This document shows, piece after piece, positions 46,031 through 57,441 of a stretch of DNA of 64,000 nucleotides. The notes under the pieces are model-generated. The model ran no database searches. It saw only the letters and a program-made list of their open reading frames with translations, and was not told the DNA's origin. The stretch spans positions 10,644,717-10,708,716 of the forward strand of contig CM060080.1 in NCBI GenBank assembly GCA_030533445.1, in the 5' to 3' direction. How positions within the stretch are numbered: position 1 is the first letter of the stretch; each line of letters starts with the position of its first letter. This stretch comes from Cyprinodon diabolis. Taxonomy: Eukaryota > Chordata > Actinopteri > Cyprinodontiformes > Cyprinodontidae. The position numbers and the translations under genes are program-made.

Positions 46031-46175
46031 ACTTTTAAACAGTCCAGTCTGCCACTTTTTGTGAAAAATGTACAAATAGTGAAAAAAGAAGATGCATCAA
46101 TTAAAGTCGCAACCAGAGTTGAGTTGGACTGGACCTGTCCTCCGTCTAGCCCTTATTCACTATGAGTGTAATAGT

Positions 46176-46203
46176 GGGGGGGGGGGGGGGGGGGGGGGGG
46201 GGG
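46176..46203. repeat. 28-G homopolymer
   Basis: Uninterrupted G run, the plus-strand counterpart of the C run at 37347. Homopolymers of this length are prone to assembly length error and can form G-quadruplexes. Confidence 0.95.
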
Positions 46204-46279
46204 TTGCACTAGCTGTTCTAGACGGCCCTGGCAACCTGTACAGGATGTGCCCTGGGGCGGTTCATATCTGCATTAACTG

Positions 46280-46683
46280 TAGCATTGTGCCGATGCTTTT
46301 TTTTTGCCCCTGACATGTATACCGATACCCAATACCTGGCTGTGCAATATTGGCCGATACAATACCATATCAATATCATCGTTTGAAATTGATGTGTGTG
46401 TTTATATATGAAGAAGTGCATACTGCTTGGATGTAAAATAATTGCCATCATGGCTTTGTCAAGCTGCTGCCTACCTTTGTGAAGCAGGAAAAAGTCTGAT
46501 AGAAAGTGAATCCAGTAGAACTTTTTATTGCCTACCTGGAATGGGTGACAATAGTTAAATAAACTTTTGGCTCACAAATGGCATCGGTGCCCTATTTGTT
46601 AGTACTCGCCTATACCGATACCACCCTGTTAGTGCTGGATCGGAGCCTCACCCGATACTGGTATTGGTATCGGTGCAACACTA
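46280..46683. mobile_element. hAT-type MITE with 'tatcggtgcaacacta' end
   Basis: The left end 'tagcattgtgccgat' and right end 'atcggtgcaacacta' are inverted. The flanks attaactg (46272-46279) and gttaactg (46684-46691) match at 7 of 8 positions, consistent with an old 8-bp target duplication. The interior is rich in 'ccgatac'. No ORF of note. Confidence 0.7.
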
Positions 46684-46691
46684 GTTAACTG

Positions 46692-49600
46692 CAAGAGTAC
46701 ACCCTGGAGAGGCCATTTAAATTCAGCTGAATTCAAAAATACTTTTTTATTTCAAAAATATGAAGAAACTTGAATTACATATTTATTCTTCCCTGTGGTC
46801 AAGTTATTCTTAAACTATGGAGATAGTTGTTCATAGAAATGCTAAGTGATTCATCTCATTCACTTCATTTGCATAACATTGTTAAACCTTATATTGCACC
46901 CCATTCCCACTTTTTTTGAAAAAATAATGGTAATAATTAGGAATGTAAATGATTAATAAATAAATTATAAATTATGACTTAAAATCACATCAAATGTCCT
47001 TCCGAGTGACAGATGTTTCCATTTTAAGTAAAATAACAACATTTTATAAAGCAAACCTTGACCAGAATATAGAAAATTGCTGCAAGCTCTAATCTGATGA
47101 GACAGATCAATCAATCAATCAATCAATCAAAACTTCTTTACTTTTACATTGTAATCCAAATTTCAGTTTTCAGTACAAACCGCTCATCGGGGAACGGATT
47201 GACTGAGGCCTAACGTGCCACAGAACGCAGCCATTCAGCAGAACGGCACATTCTTATGGCTTCCCACCAGTTACCTGACTGACCAGGTGGTTACCTAGCG
47301 CTACCTTTTCAATATATATATAAATAGATATAATTGTTGGTGTGACATATCATGTAGTAGATAGGACCATTTTGAACCCAAAAGAGAAAGACTATTCTGA
47401 AAAACCTAAAAAGGCATTAAAACATGAAAGGACTGAAATCACCAGCAGAAATAAAAGGCTATTATGCTGTACGTATTCTGAATTAACTTCTTTAATTTTA
47501 GCTAATGTTAAACGATGCTGAAAAACTGGTTCTTGGAATATGAAAGTTTCATCTTTGTTTATATAAAAATGTATGATGTAATGCCTGATGCTCAAAAATA
47601 GCTGTTCCTATTTACAGCGACTGCTCGCGTGCAACCGCATGCAAATGTGTGTTATTGTTTTTTAGGCCCGTCTGAGATCATCACTCTCTCTAAGCCCACT
47701 TCAGTTCTTTGTTGTTTTTTTTTCTGCTCCTTGAGTCTCTCAGCCTCCTGCAGCTCCTCCCCCATCATCATTGTAATGTAGATTTAAAGATTGGATGGGG
47801 GATGGGACCACAGGGTGATGGGGAGTGTCTTGGTCTGCGGAGGGGCTGTGGTTGGTGTTGAGTATAACCCGGCTGGCCTGCTGTGTCTCAGCAGGCAGTC
47901 CAGAGTAGACAGGTGGGGGGAGGGTACCCTGAATGAAAGAGAGGGCTTCTAGGGTTATCCTCGAGTCTGTTTACATGACTCAGGCATCAGATATCATAAT
48001 TATGTCAGTCTCATTTTGACAAAAGATGGCAGGACCCCCATCCCCCCACAACCCGCGTCCTTCCACACCATTAATCTAATCCAGTGTTGGAAGAGAGAAA
48101 AAAATGAGATGTTCTCTGGTTTTTTGTGTTGTCTAGACATAATGAGCTTAATGCCATTCAGGTCATGTTGTTGGTCTCTCTGTTATAGACTGACACCACA
48201 TCCAACTAACTACACAAGCATAACTTACAAAAAGCTACATTCACCTTAATGACTTATTTCAATATTACAAACATGCCTTCAAAAACTCTCCATTCTTTGT
48301 GCATTAGACATTATTGTTGCACATTTATCTAATTAATGTTCAAGGTGCGTGTAGAAATACTTTGCATGTATTTTTTTTTGTAGTATTAGCTCTTAGTTTT
48401 GCAACTTCGGCTGCATTATTACTAGTACAGTAGTTGCTTTTTAATCCAAAGGCAACAGTTCTAACCTATAATGACTTCCAACAATGCACCAAATACCCCC
48501 TACCGAACAGACGAAAGGGGGCACAAACACACACCAGCACTGATGCTAGAGAGCAGCGAAAAGACCTGTAGCACATATAAATTACATTTCTATGGTCACA
48601 TTGTGTTATGATGTGCTGTGTGTCTGATTTATTTAATTTGCACATCTTATTCTCAGTTGTTTACTCCTTAGTCCATGTTTGATTTATAGTGCTTACACAT
48701 GGGCACAAAGAAGTTCAATTAGAACCCTAAATGGGCAGGAAAGTACGTTATAAATACATAATTTAGCAATAATGTACAGCATTTCTTAATGAAGTGGAAG
48801 TTATTAAAAAGCTATTGGTTTGAATATTTTGCACAGCTTGCACTGCTTTGGCTGGGTTTTATTATTGAGTTGTCATTTTGCTCTACTTTTCCAATTCGTC
48901 CATCTGCCAGTGTAGCTGGGTTTTCATGGAGCATCAGTGCAGTTTGACCTATTTATAACCCACCCCCTTTTATCTGCTGCCCCTAATTCCCTCTTTGGTC
49001 CTTCTCAGGTTTTTATCACAACACGGTTACATAAAAACGGCTGAATTATTCAGAAGGTGAAGTTATGTTTAGAATTTATTCAAAAGTGATATTTTTGGCT
49101 TAGGAGTAGCACAGAAAGGAAATCTTTTTTTTTTCTTTCTTTTTTAAGGTTGGTTCCTTTAACTCTTTTTGCATAGGCCAGTCTGCTTAAATATATTGTA
49201 AATTATTTTACAAATTTTTGTTTAACATATAAAATCTGCTTTACCTTCCATTAGTGTCCAACACTCTGTCTGCAGACTGACAGTAATTGCAAGTGATTGA
49301 TTGGGAATTGATTTGCCAAAATAGAGAGATAGGGAGGGGGTGTAATAAAGTGAAAGTACAGTCGTGGTAGGTTTTTTACATTTGGGTCTCCCTGTTCAAT
49401 CATCACAGTAACCCTCCATCCCCCCAAAAAATCATATCAATATCATATCATCAATATATATTTATCTCTCTCTATATATATATATATATATTCTGCATGT
49501 ATTTTTTGGGTAATTCAAATAGCAGAAAAATGATAAAGTCATAATAAATGAATATGTACTTTAAATAATTCTAAACACAAACTGTCACAGACAAATTAAA

Positions 49601-52600
49601 GTACCCTGTTCATCAAAAGTGCTTTTTAATTCTCTTTTATTGGAATGACTATGACCTGGAAGACTGGGAATCTTCACCAGCACATTTATTTTCCTTTCTG
49701 AGTTAGCCAAAAAGGTTGTTATCGGTCAGTAATATGATGGGACTAAATTTCAACAGGAAACAATAATAAAAAAAAATCGACACCTTTAAAAATGATTGAA
49801 TTAAGTGGGTTTTATTTCATAATATAAGTCTTATTTCATAGTAGACTACAAACACCTATAAAGGTCAGGAGGCAAAATCAAAGAAATTAAGGTTATAAAT
49901 ACCAGTTCCATCAATTTAAGGCATATTGCCCATGGATTTACAGGTTTACAAATTCCTAGTATCAGGACGAGGTCTTTTGTGGTGTAACAATATTTCCAAC
50001 TCATAATGAAATAGATCAGTTAATTTAATAGAGACTTTAGCATTTTCTTTGTTTATTTTTTTATAAATAATAACAAGGTTTTACAAACCTCACACTGCAT
50101 TTTAAGGATGTCTTTACATGTTTTATCACTTTAAGTGTACCAATTTCTACATTAATCGCAGTCTAAGTATTGTAGAGGTTTCCTGAGTTGGCCCCTTCTG
50201 GGCGCCTTTGCTTTGCCTTTGGGAGTCTGGGGCTTCCGGTCCCCCAGTGCTTGCCTTGGTGCTCTGGGAGGGCACCTCTTCAGCTCCTCACAACCAATAT
50301 TGATCATTTTTTCTTTGGATAAACTTTACATTGACAAGTGCACTCTCACAAACAACTACAGGTGCTTGGTTCCAGATACTCTTATCTTAGATATTCTTAT
50401 CTTCAGCTAACACAGTATACATGTCAGATTAAATAATACTATTATACTTCAGCGATAGTATCAAGGTGCTACTTTATTGTATCTGTTATACTCTATCCGT
50501 TGGTTGTGCTGTTCTTTTTACATCCCTTTGCAGGTGATGAAGCAGACTGAAGATGTTTTATCATTGTCTCCCTTTTATCTCTTCTTTCTTTTATCTTTTA
50601 TCCTTTTTCTGTTTTTTTTCCCTTTCTACTTACATTGGAATGTCCATATAATCTGTAATACTCCCTGCATGAATTATAATAAACCCATTTATATGCATAA
50701 ATCAAGTGGAACACTATGGCGATAGCCGTACTGGTCCACTTGTGAAAATAAAATCTGTTGGGCTCTTTTTGACATCAAGGCAACAACGCCAGACAGGACA
50801 CTGTTAAAAAAAAACCAAAAGAAATAATGGAACCAGATTCATCAAAATATGAAAAGCAAAGACTGATAATAGAATTAGAAATGTTTCCTGTTTATTTGTT
50901 GGACTGGAACTAATTTATTTATTAGATCATAGATTCACATCTCTTCTTTGCTGCATTTAATTACCCAAAAAATTCATCATACTTTTAAATACTCTTTAGC
51001 AATAAACCACTTTGTGATTGTGAAAAGACAATTACACACCATTCTATTAATGCTTTTCTTTTTACATGATTTCTCATAAAAGATTGCTATAGTTAGATTT
51101 CTGTCCTTAAAGTGATTTTATCAAGGTGAGATAACATTGTACCTGCAGAACATAACTCTCTAAATGTCTTAAATTAAGGTTGAACTTAACAGAGTAAAGA
51201 GACTTATTGAAACAGCTCATATAAAACATGGTATTGTGATTACTTAATTGTAATTAATAGGCCTTTACATGATTGTGGTGTTTAAACTAAGAAGTTATTC
51301 ACAGGTGTGGACCATTTCTTCCAGTGGACATAGAGATGGGAAGACAGTATGCTTTCCATAATCTTGTTGAAATGAGGACACTAATAGTTACTGAATCTGT
51401 GAAAAAAATTAATAGTTCATATATTTTTATTATATTCTTATAGAGTTTTTACCATAAAGTAACTTCATAAAGCTTCCCAGCTTCTTCCAGGTGACCGGGG
51501 TTTTGCAAATCCATGTTAATAGATTCATTAAGCAACAGAATTATAGAATTTGTTTCAAGCATTGCCGTTTATCGGTCTCTCCACTAAACAGCATGGCGAA
51601 AATATTTAATGACTGGCCAGGTCTGTCTTATATGTTTGTATTCTTTTCTAAGGTGTTTTTTTTTCTTCCCTTGACGGTATAAAGAAATCTGTTTTGCACT
51701 GTTCCATTGAAAATGGTTACAATTGATATTGAGGTAACTTAAAATTGCTATATTTGATAATAATATGTTCATTTTCTGCATTTGGTCAACCCCATGTCTT
51801 AGGGTCTACAAGATAATTCCATAAAATGTAAAAATGGTTTAATAAGACCACATTTAAGGAAAATAACATCATGCATTATTCTCTGCAAAAGAAAGTCAGA
51901 TTCTTGGAGCATTTTCCACCCTGTCAGAATTTTCCTGATTTATCTTTAATTAAGATCCCTGATATGTGTTTCAACCATACAGTAGTATTACATGATTGCA
52001 GATTTTGTATTTGGGCCAAGGGCATTGGCTGATGTAGTTCTCAATGGGTTGTGCACCATATGATCAGGTGCCTCATGGTGACATCCTCAAATAACCAACA
52101 TGTAAGCCGATCAGGCGCCGTTCAGGTCTATGTGGGGGATAATCTGCTTGAAACCAAGAATAATGGTTTACATATATAGATGAAAGCGCATCATTTGATG
52201 AGATTTTCAGCTCTTTAATGATGTCTGAATGCGATTCAAGTATATAGATGTGCAATATGAGCACACAGGTTATGTGACAGGGAGACGACCGAAATGATGT
52301 GGACAGAGGAAGTTTGATCATTCTTTAGTTCTCCTAATACTACTTAAAAATGGTATGAATTGTATCGACAGAGCCTACAAAATTACAGTAAAAATAAGAC
52401 ATGAAATATTAGGTAAACTGGAAATATATTATTCAACAAAAAAATTAAATAAGCATAATGTATAAATTGAAAAACAGAATCCTGATTAAAATGTTCTACA
52501 AACAATGTAATAAAAAAACAAACAAATGCAGCATAAAAGTCTCAAAAATTCAAAAAGCTAATTGAAAAATAAATCATCAAAAGAAGAATTTTAGAATGTG

Positions 52601-54410
52601 ACAATAGAGAGAAATAAATAAATGAAATTATTATGTGCAACGCATTCTTTTCAAATGTAGACAACATGGTAACCATTTTTTTCTTTCAATGTTAAATCAC
52701 TTCATAAAACCAACACTCAATTTGAAAAAATAAACCAAAAATTCCCTATTTGGAAAAAAAACTAAAATAACTGAAGCACCTGATCGGAAAAAAAGAGCAG
52801 AGATCTTTCAGAACAGAGGAGCAGAATTCAGATTTCCCACAACCCTCAGTTCCAGGTTCATGTCCAATTTAAAATCACTCTACATTTGTTCAGTTGATCT
52901 TTTTAGGTAGATTTATGGAGATGCTGTCAGGCTAGATGCAGGTTGTTTCTCCTAATGGGCTCAGTGACCCCGGCCTTCATCCTCAAGGTAACCAGGATTT
53001 GAGTAATTAACAAGCATCAACAACAGCGGCGAAGACCTTTGACAGGGTTCTTTATCTGAACCTCAGTGCTACCATTAAAGCACTTAGACCTTCGGATGGT
53101 CTGGCACTGCTCTGAGTCAACACTCGACACACCTGTGCATGCACCAGCCCCAAACTCCCTGAAGCCAAGGTTGTCCTCAGCTTGATCGATGAGCGTGTCA
53201 CATGTGTGAAAGTTCCCAAAGTTGCTGTGTCACACACTAACAGGAGAGTGTTTTAGCTGTGCAAAGATGTAAGTCTAATGAGGAGAATGTATGGTCCTTA
53301 AGAGCTAAACATAAACAGGAACTTCATATTTTCTATACTGTACACTCATTTCATCATATCCTTCAAGCTCAGCCTGAATCACCTTATAAGGTCTGAGAGC
53401 TTCTCACAGTTCAGCATTAAGGTAATGCATGTTTGGCCTGATGTATGGCCTCGTTATCCCAAATACAGGAGGAAACGATTATTGATATCTGCTTTACGTC
53501 CTGGAAGAGTAATCAGGTTGTTAGACCGAGCAGCTGTTTCACAGGATTTTGGCAGGTGGAGGAAATCAATAGCAAGACGTAGCTTTCAGATGGGGATAAT
53601 GTATGAGAGGAGGGCACTGTTATGGAAAGATACCTGCCTTTGCTGTGGCGCAGGCCTCTACTCCAACCACAGGGACAGCAATGTGATGAAGACCAGCACA
53701 CCAACTGTCGCAGTTCAAACCAAATGTGTTTAAAGCTGTGTGTAAGTGATGCTGTTTAGGTTTGTGACCAGACAAAGAGCTGTAACAGTTTCAGTGAAAG
53801 CATGCACCTTTAAAGGCATCATCTCTAAAATCTTCACTCGGTTTTTTCAGTTGTCATCCAGGAATCATAAATGCCCCCCTCCAATAGAGCAAGACATTTC
53901 TCATTTTTAATGGTGTTACCCCTGCAGGGATAAAACCCATTTCCTTTCTCAGCCTCCTTTCACATTCCAGCAGCTTACATCTTCACATGTCATTTTCCCA
54001 GGGGGAACTGCTGGGGTTTTATAAGAACAAATATTCATTTGTTGTCTTAATTTGATGTGGAATAGACAGTGGTCTCCCCCCCCCCTTTTCCTACTAAAAG
54101 TCTGAAAATAAACAAATTAAAATAAAAAAGATTATCTCCATATAAAAGTTGCCAAACAATGTATTTTCCCCATTAGTGGGGGAAAAGAAACAAAATCCAA
54201 AACAATTGGTTTGTTTGACACTTTAGATAGAAACTGTCTGAAAACACAAACACAGACAGGCACGTCTAAAGAAATTCAAGAAAAGACAAAAAACAAAACC
54301 TGTTACTTTAAAAGTGTCTTAATGACGCCTTCAGGAAGTTACAGGGGAACCCAGAAAAATATCTTATTTCTCTCGGCTAAGATCAGTGTTTAAAATCCAG
54401 CAAAAAGAAA
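46692..54410. other. long gene-free region
   Basis: About 7.7 kb with no supported exon. It includes an (ATCA)n tract at 47106-47130, a GC-richer block at 47640-47960 ('ccctgcagctcctcccccat'-like sequence) that may be a conserved regulatory element, an AT microsatellite at about 49453-49492, and mostly AT-rich unique sequence. The ORFs at 53052-53237 and 53425-53733 show no known domain. Confidence 0.45.
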
Positions 54411-54411
54411 C

Positions 54412-54870
54412 CACACTGCAAAAAGGATATCGAAATAAGTCAACATTTTGTAACTTAAATGTATTAATACTATTAATTTGAGCAGGTAAATAGGATGATT
54501 TTCCAATGCAATGAATATTTCTTACCTGCTCAATTCAAGAAAAAAAACACACTTAAGAAAAAATGACTAGTTGAGATTTCAAGTTTTTCAGTGCAATGCT
54601 TACACTGGAATTCTTAAAATAAGTGCATTTGTTCTTGGATTGAGTAGGTAAAAGAGATATTTTTCAAATAGAACAAGACTATTACATTTAAAATAAGAAA
54701 ACACAAGTGCATTGTCTTATTTCAAGTGCATGTTATCTAATTATCCTATTTTAGGAGTAGAAATACGCATTCCATTGGCAAACTATCTCATTTACTCACT
54801 CAAATTAAGGGTAAAAACACTTAATTTCAGAAATGTTTACTTATTTCCAGGTTGTCTTTCCATTGTACCA
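54412..54870. repeat. probable DNA-transposon MITE, 'cactgcaaaaa' ends
   Basis: 'cactgcaaaaaggatatcga' near 54413 and 'agatttcaagtttttcagtg' near 54575 are roughly inverted, and the following 300 bp alternate 'cttgaaataag'/'cttatttcaag' motifs in both orientations. This is typical of fish hAT-like MITEs, but the ends are not fixed. Confidence 0.35.
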
Positions 54871-55544
54871 CAAAAACTAAACACCAACGGAAAAGCTGAT
54901 CACCCCACCCCCCAAAACAAACAAAAAACAAAAACATCTTAGTGGTTTACAAACCTTTTTTTCACGCTTCCACTGAAATCTTATTTGGAGTAAAATAAAC
55001 ACAGCCAATAGGCAAGAGAATATTATAATCAGGGTCAAACATTATGGTAGGTTGTTTGTCTGGTGCTGCTTTGCTACTTTCGAACCAGGGGCCTCATATT
55101 CCAGCACAGTGCATGCACTAACTTTGCAGCTTAATGTTTCAGACAAATTTTGTAATGTATAAAAATTAACATTTTGTGAAAGTGCACATAAAACCATGTG
55201 AACTATTGACCTGCTATGAAAACGAGTGCCAGCCATGGAAATCTATTCGTACGATAATAAGAAACTGAAATATGACTTTATTCATCCGTTCATTTCATTA
55301 AAACTAAGGTTTTTCTATGAGTTTGAGCTTTTATGGTTCAAAACTAGAACGATGGAGCTGATCCACGTACACCGTCATACAATAAAGTTACACCTCAACA
55401 ACTGATGGTAGCAACATTTCAGATGTACAGCTTAATTTATCTTTTCTGCCAACTGGAAGTATAAAATCACCATCATCTTAAGTGAAAGAGGCCCATAGAT
55501 GAATTGCTTAAGTTGATAAAACCATAACTTTTACTCTTTATTTA

Positions 55545-55644
55545 CTCAGGTTAGCTGAGTCTATTACATAGGGTCCCCTATTTCATCATTCTGCTTCATT
55601 CTATCTCTATTCTCCCACTCTGCAGAATAAGTTAGTTCAATCTC
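55545..55644 (+). repeat. dispersed repeat family A, copy 4, left part
   Basis: 'catcattctgcttcattcta' and 'tctattctcccactctgcag' correspond to 12550-12610 of copy 1. It is cut at the 5-bp target ATCTC (55640-55644) by the LTR element and continues at 61245. Confidence 0.85.
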
Positions 55645-56357
55645 TGTTGGGATCTGGAGCTGTACCACCTTCCTCCAGCAGAGTGCGCCGTGGGTCTCCT
55701 GGAGCTGGAGTCTTCTAGCACACCTGAGACGTATCTACTCATCAGGAGACCTGCCCTTTATAACCAGCTGCTAGACCTTGCTTCGACGCCGCAGTGTTGA
55801 CCTTAGTTTTGTTAGCGACCTGAGCCTTCGAAACTGATAAGAATCTTAGTTGTCTCTAGAGAGAGATCTGATTCTATCTCTCTTCTGTTTTTGTCTCTCA
55901 GGAAACCTGTCTCTAGCCTGAAGCTCTGGATGAGCTTAACCTGCCAATCTGCCCTGGTGAGCCAAACCTGAAGATTCCTATGTGGATTCTCCTGCTGCTC
56001 TTAGCGAAGAGCTGAAACTCTAATCAAGGTCTGCCATTCAAAGTGAGAAGCTAGACGCTGCAGCTGCTCGTGTATTCTACTGAACAAACAGTCTTTGGAC
56101 CCAACGGTTCCTCCTCTCTCAAAGAGAAGCCCGGATTCAGTCAAGGTAGAATTCTGAATTATCTAAGGACTCGTGCTAATCTGCCTGCCTTTCTAATCAA
56201 ACTATCATCTCTGCAGACTTCAGTGAACCAGCCCGGACCAGTTCAAGATCCTGTACTTAACTTGTATTATTGCACATTCAATAAACTCTGTAAAACCTTT
56301 TACCCAGCCTCCGTCGTCTTCTGCATGTAAGCTAAGCAACTAAAACCCATCATGACA
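55645..56357 (+). repeat. 5' LTR
   Basis: 713 bp. It contains a TATA box tttataa at 55757-55763, a likely R start near 55788, and an AATAAA polyadenylation signal at 56280-56285. Its last six bases include the ATG of gag (56352). Confidence 0.95.
55757..55763 (+). promoter_or_regulatory. LTR TATA box
   Basis: tttataa, 31 nt upstream of the 11-nt segment at 55788 that is complementary to the primer region, consistent with transcription starting at or next to 55788. Confidence 0.7.
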
Positions 56358-57413
56358 GAACACTGCGGCCAAACACAAAGCCCAGCAGATCACCTCCGTA
56401 GGAGGCTTGAGGAACAGGACGCTCAAATCCTTGGACATGCGCATACCCTCCGTGAGTTGCATACTAAAATTGAACACCAAAATCAGATGCTACAAACATA
56501 TGCCAGTTACGTTGGTAATGCTAACGCCACGCCAGCGGTACGTCCAGTTCCGGATCCACTTCCGCCTCCAAGGTCACCGGCAGTGACGTCATTTCCTGAG
56601 TTCCATCCCAGCCTGCCTGAAAGATTCTCAGGTAACCCAAAAGATTGTAAGGGATTTTTGTTCCAATGTCGATTACTTTTTGAACATTCTCCTGGCAGTT
56701 TTCCGAATGATAGAAAGAAAATATCATTCATTCTTTCTCAACTCACTGGACGAGCCCTTGAATGGGCGGAGGCAAGGTTCTCCTCTGAATCCAGTTTCAC
56801 TTGTACTTTTTCCGAGTTTATTTCAGAGTTTTCCCAAGTTTTTAACCACGACTCTGATAAAACTATTGACTCCCGAGCCCTGCTGAATTTAAGACAGGGA
56901 AATTCCACAGTGGCTGAGTTTTCCAACGACTTCCGGGTCAAGGCCGCAGCCTCTGGATGGAACGAATGTGCACTTAAGAGTGCCTATTTTAAGGCCTTAA
57001 ATGATAACATCAAGGATGAACTAGCCACGATCGACGAACCAAATAGTTTGGAGGATTTAATTCGTTTAATCATCAGATTGGATAACAGGCTCAGAACTAG
57101 AAACAACACTAGACAAAGAACTCTGAATTTTTCTGTGTCAACCCCTGCATTAAATAATGCTTCTGTTTTTTCTGGATCCACAGAACCCGTTTCCAAGCCA
57201 AAGGTTAAAAACCAGACTCTTTCTGTTCCAATCCAAGTCTCTCACTCAGATGGAGCAGAAGTTGAACCCATGCAGATTGGACACACAAGGCTAACCCCTG
57301 AGGAAAGACAACGACGATTCAGGGGCAATCTGTGTCTATACTGTGGTGAGACTGGCCATTTCATTGCTTCTTGCCCGGCTAAGTCAAAAGCCAGGGCCCG
57401 TCAGAGGAACTGA
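56352..57413 (+). CDS. retrotransposon Gag (353 aa)
   Basis: Intact Gag of the LTR element, which forms the particle shell and binds element RNA. The ATG lies in the last six bases of the 5' LTR, so the first two codons are LTR-encoded. The N-terminus has a coiled-coil-like stretch (DHLRRRLEEQDAQILGHAHT), a proline-rich linker (residues 65-80), then the capsid-like region of gypsy Gags (FSGNPKDCKGFLFQCRLLFE, LTGRALEWAEARF, FSNDFRVKAAASGW), and a single CCHC zinc knuckle CLYCGETGHFIASC near the C-terminus. It ends in TGA at 57411. Pol follows in the +1 frame with overlap upstream of a TGA at 57439. Confidence 0.9.
   Translation: MTEHCGQTQSPADHLRRRLEEQDAQILGHAHTLRELHTKIEHQNQMLQTYASYVGNANATPAVRPVPDPLPPPRSPAVTSFPEFHPSLPERFSGNPKDCKGFLFQCRLLFEHSPGSFPNDRKKISFILSQLTGRALEWAEARFSSESSFTCTFSEFISEFSQVFNHDSDKTIDSRALLNLRQGNSTVAEFSNDFRVKAAASGWNECALKSAYFKALNDNIKDELATIDEPNSLEDLIRLIIRLDNRLRTRNNTRQRTLNFSVSTPALNNASVFSGSTEPVSKPKVKNQTLSVPIQVSHSDGAEVEPMQIGHTRLTPEERQRRFRGNLCLYCGETGHFIASCPAKSKARARQRN
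56359..56369 (+). other. putative self-primer binding site
   Basis: aacactgcggc, one base after the 5' LTR, is the exact reverse complement of gccgcagtgtt at 55788-55798, the predicted first 11 nt of the transcript. The flanking bases on both sides do not pair, so the match is exactly 11 nt. There is no TGG start as in tRNA-primed elements. This is the geometry of the Tf1/sushi self-priming model. Confidence 0.75.
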
Positions 57414-57441
57414 GGAGTCTGACGGGCCATTTGAAAACTGA

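Noticed and set aside
53425..53733. 102-aa ORF in the gene-free region
   Set aside because: No recognisable motif, no splice partner, arginine-rich composition shared with other chance frames.
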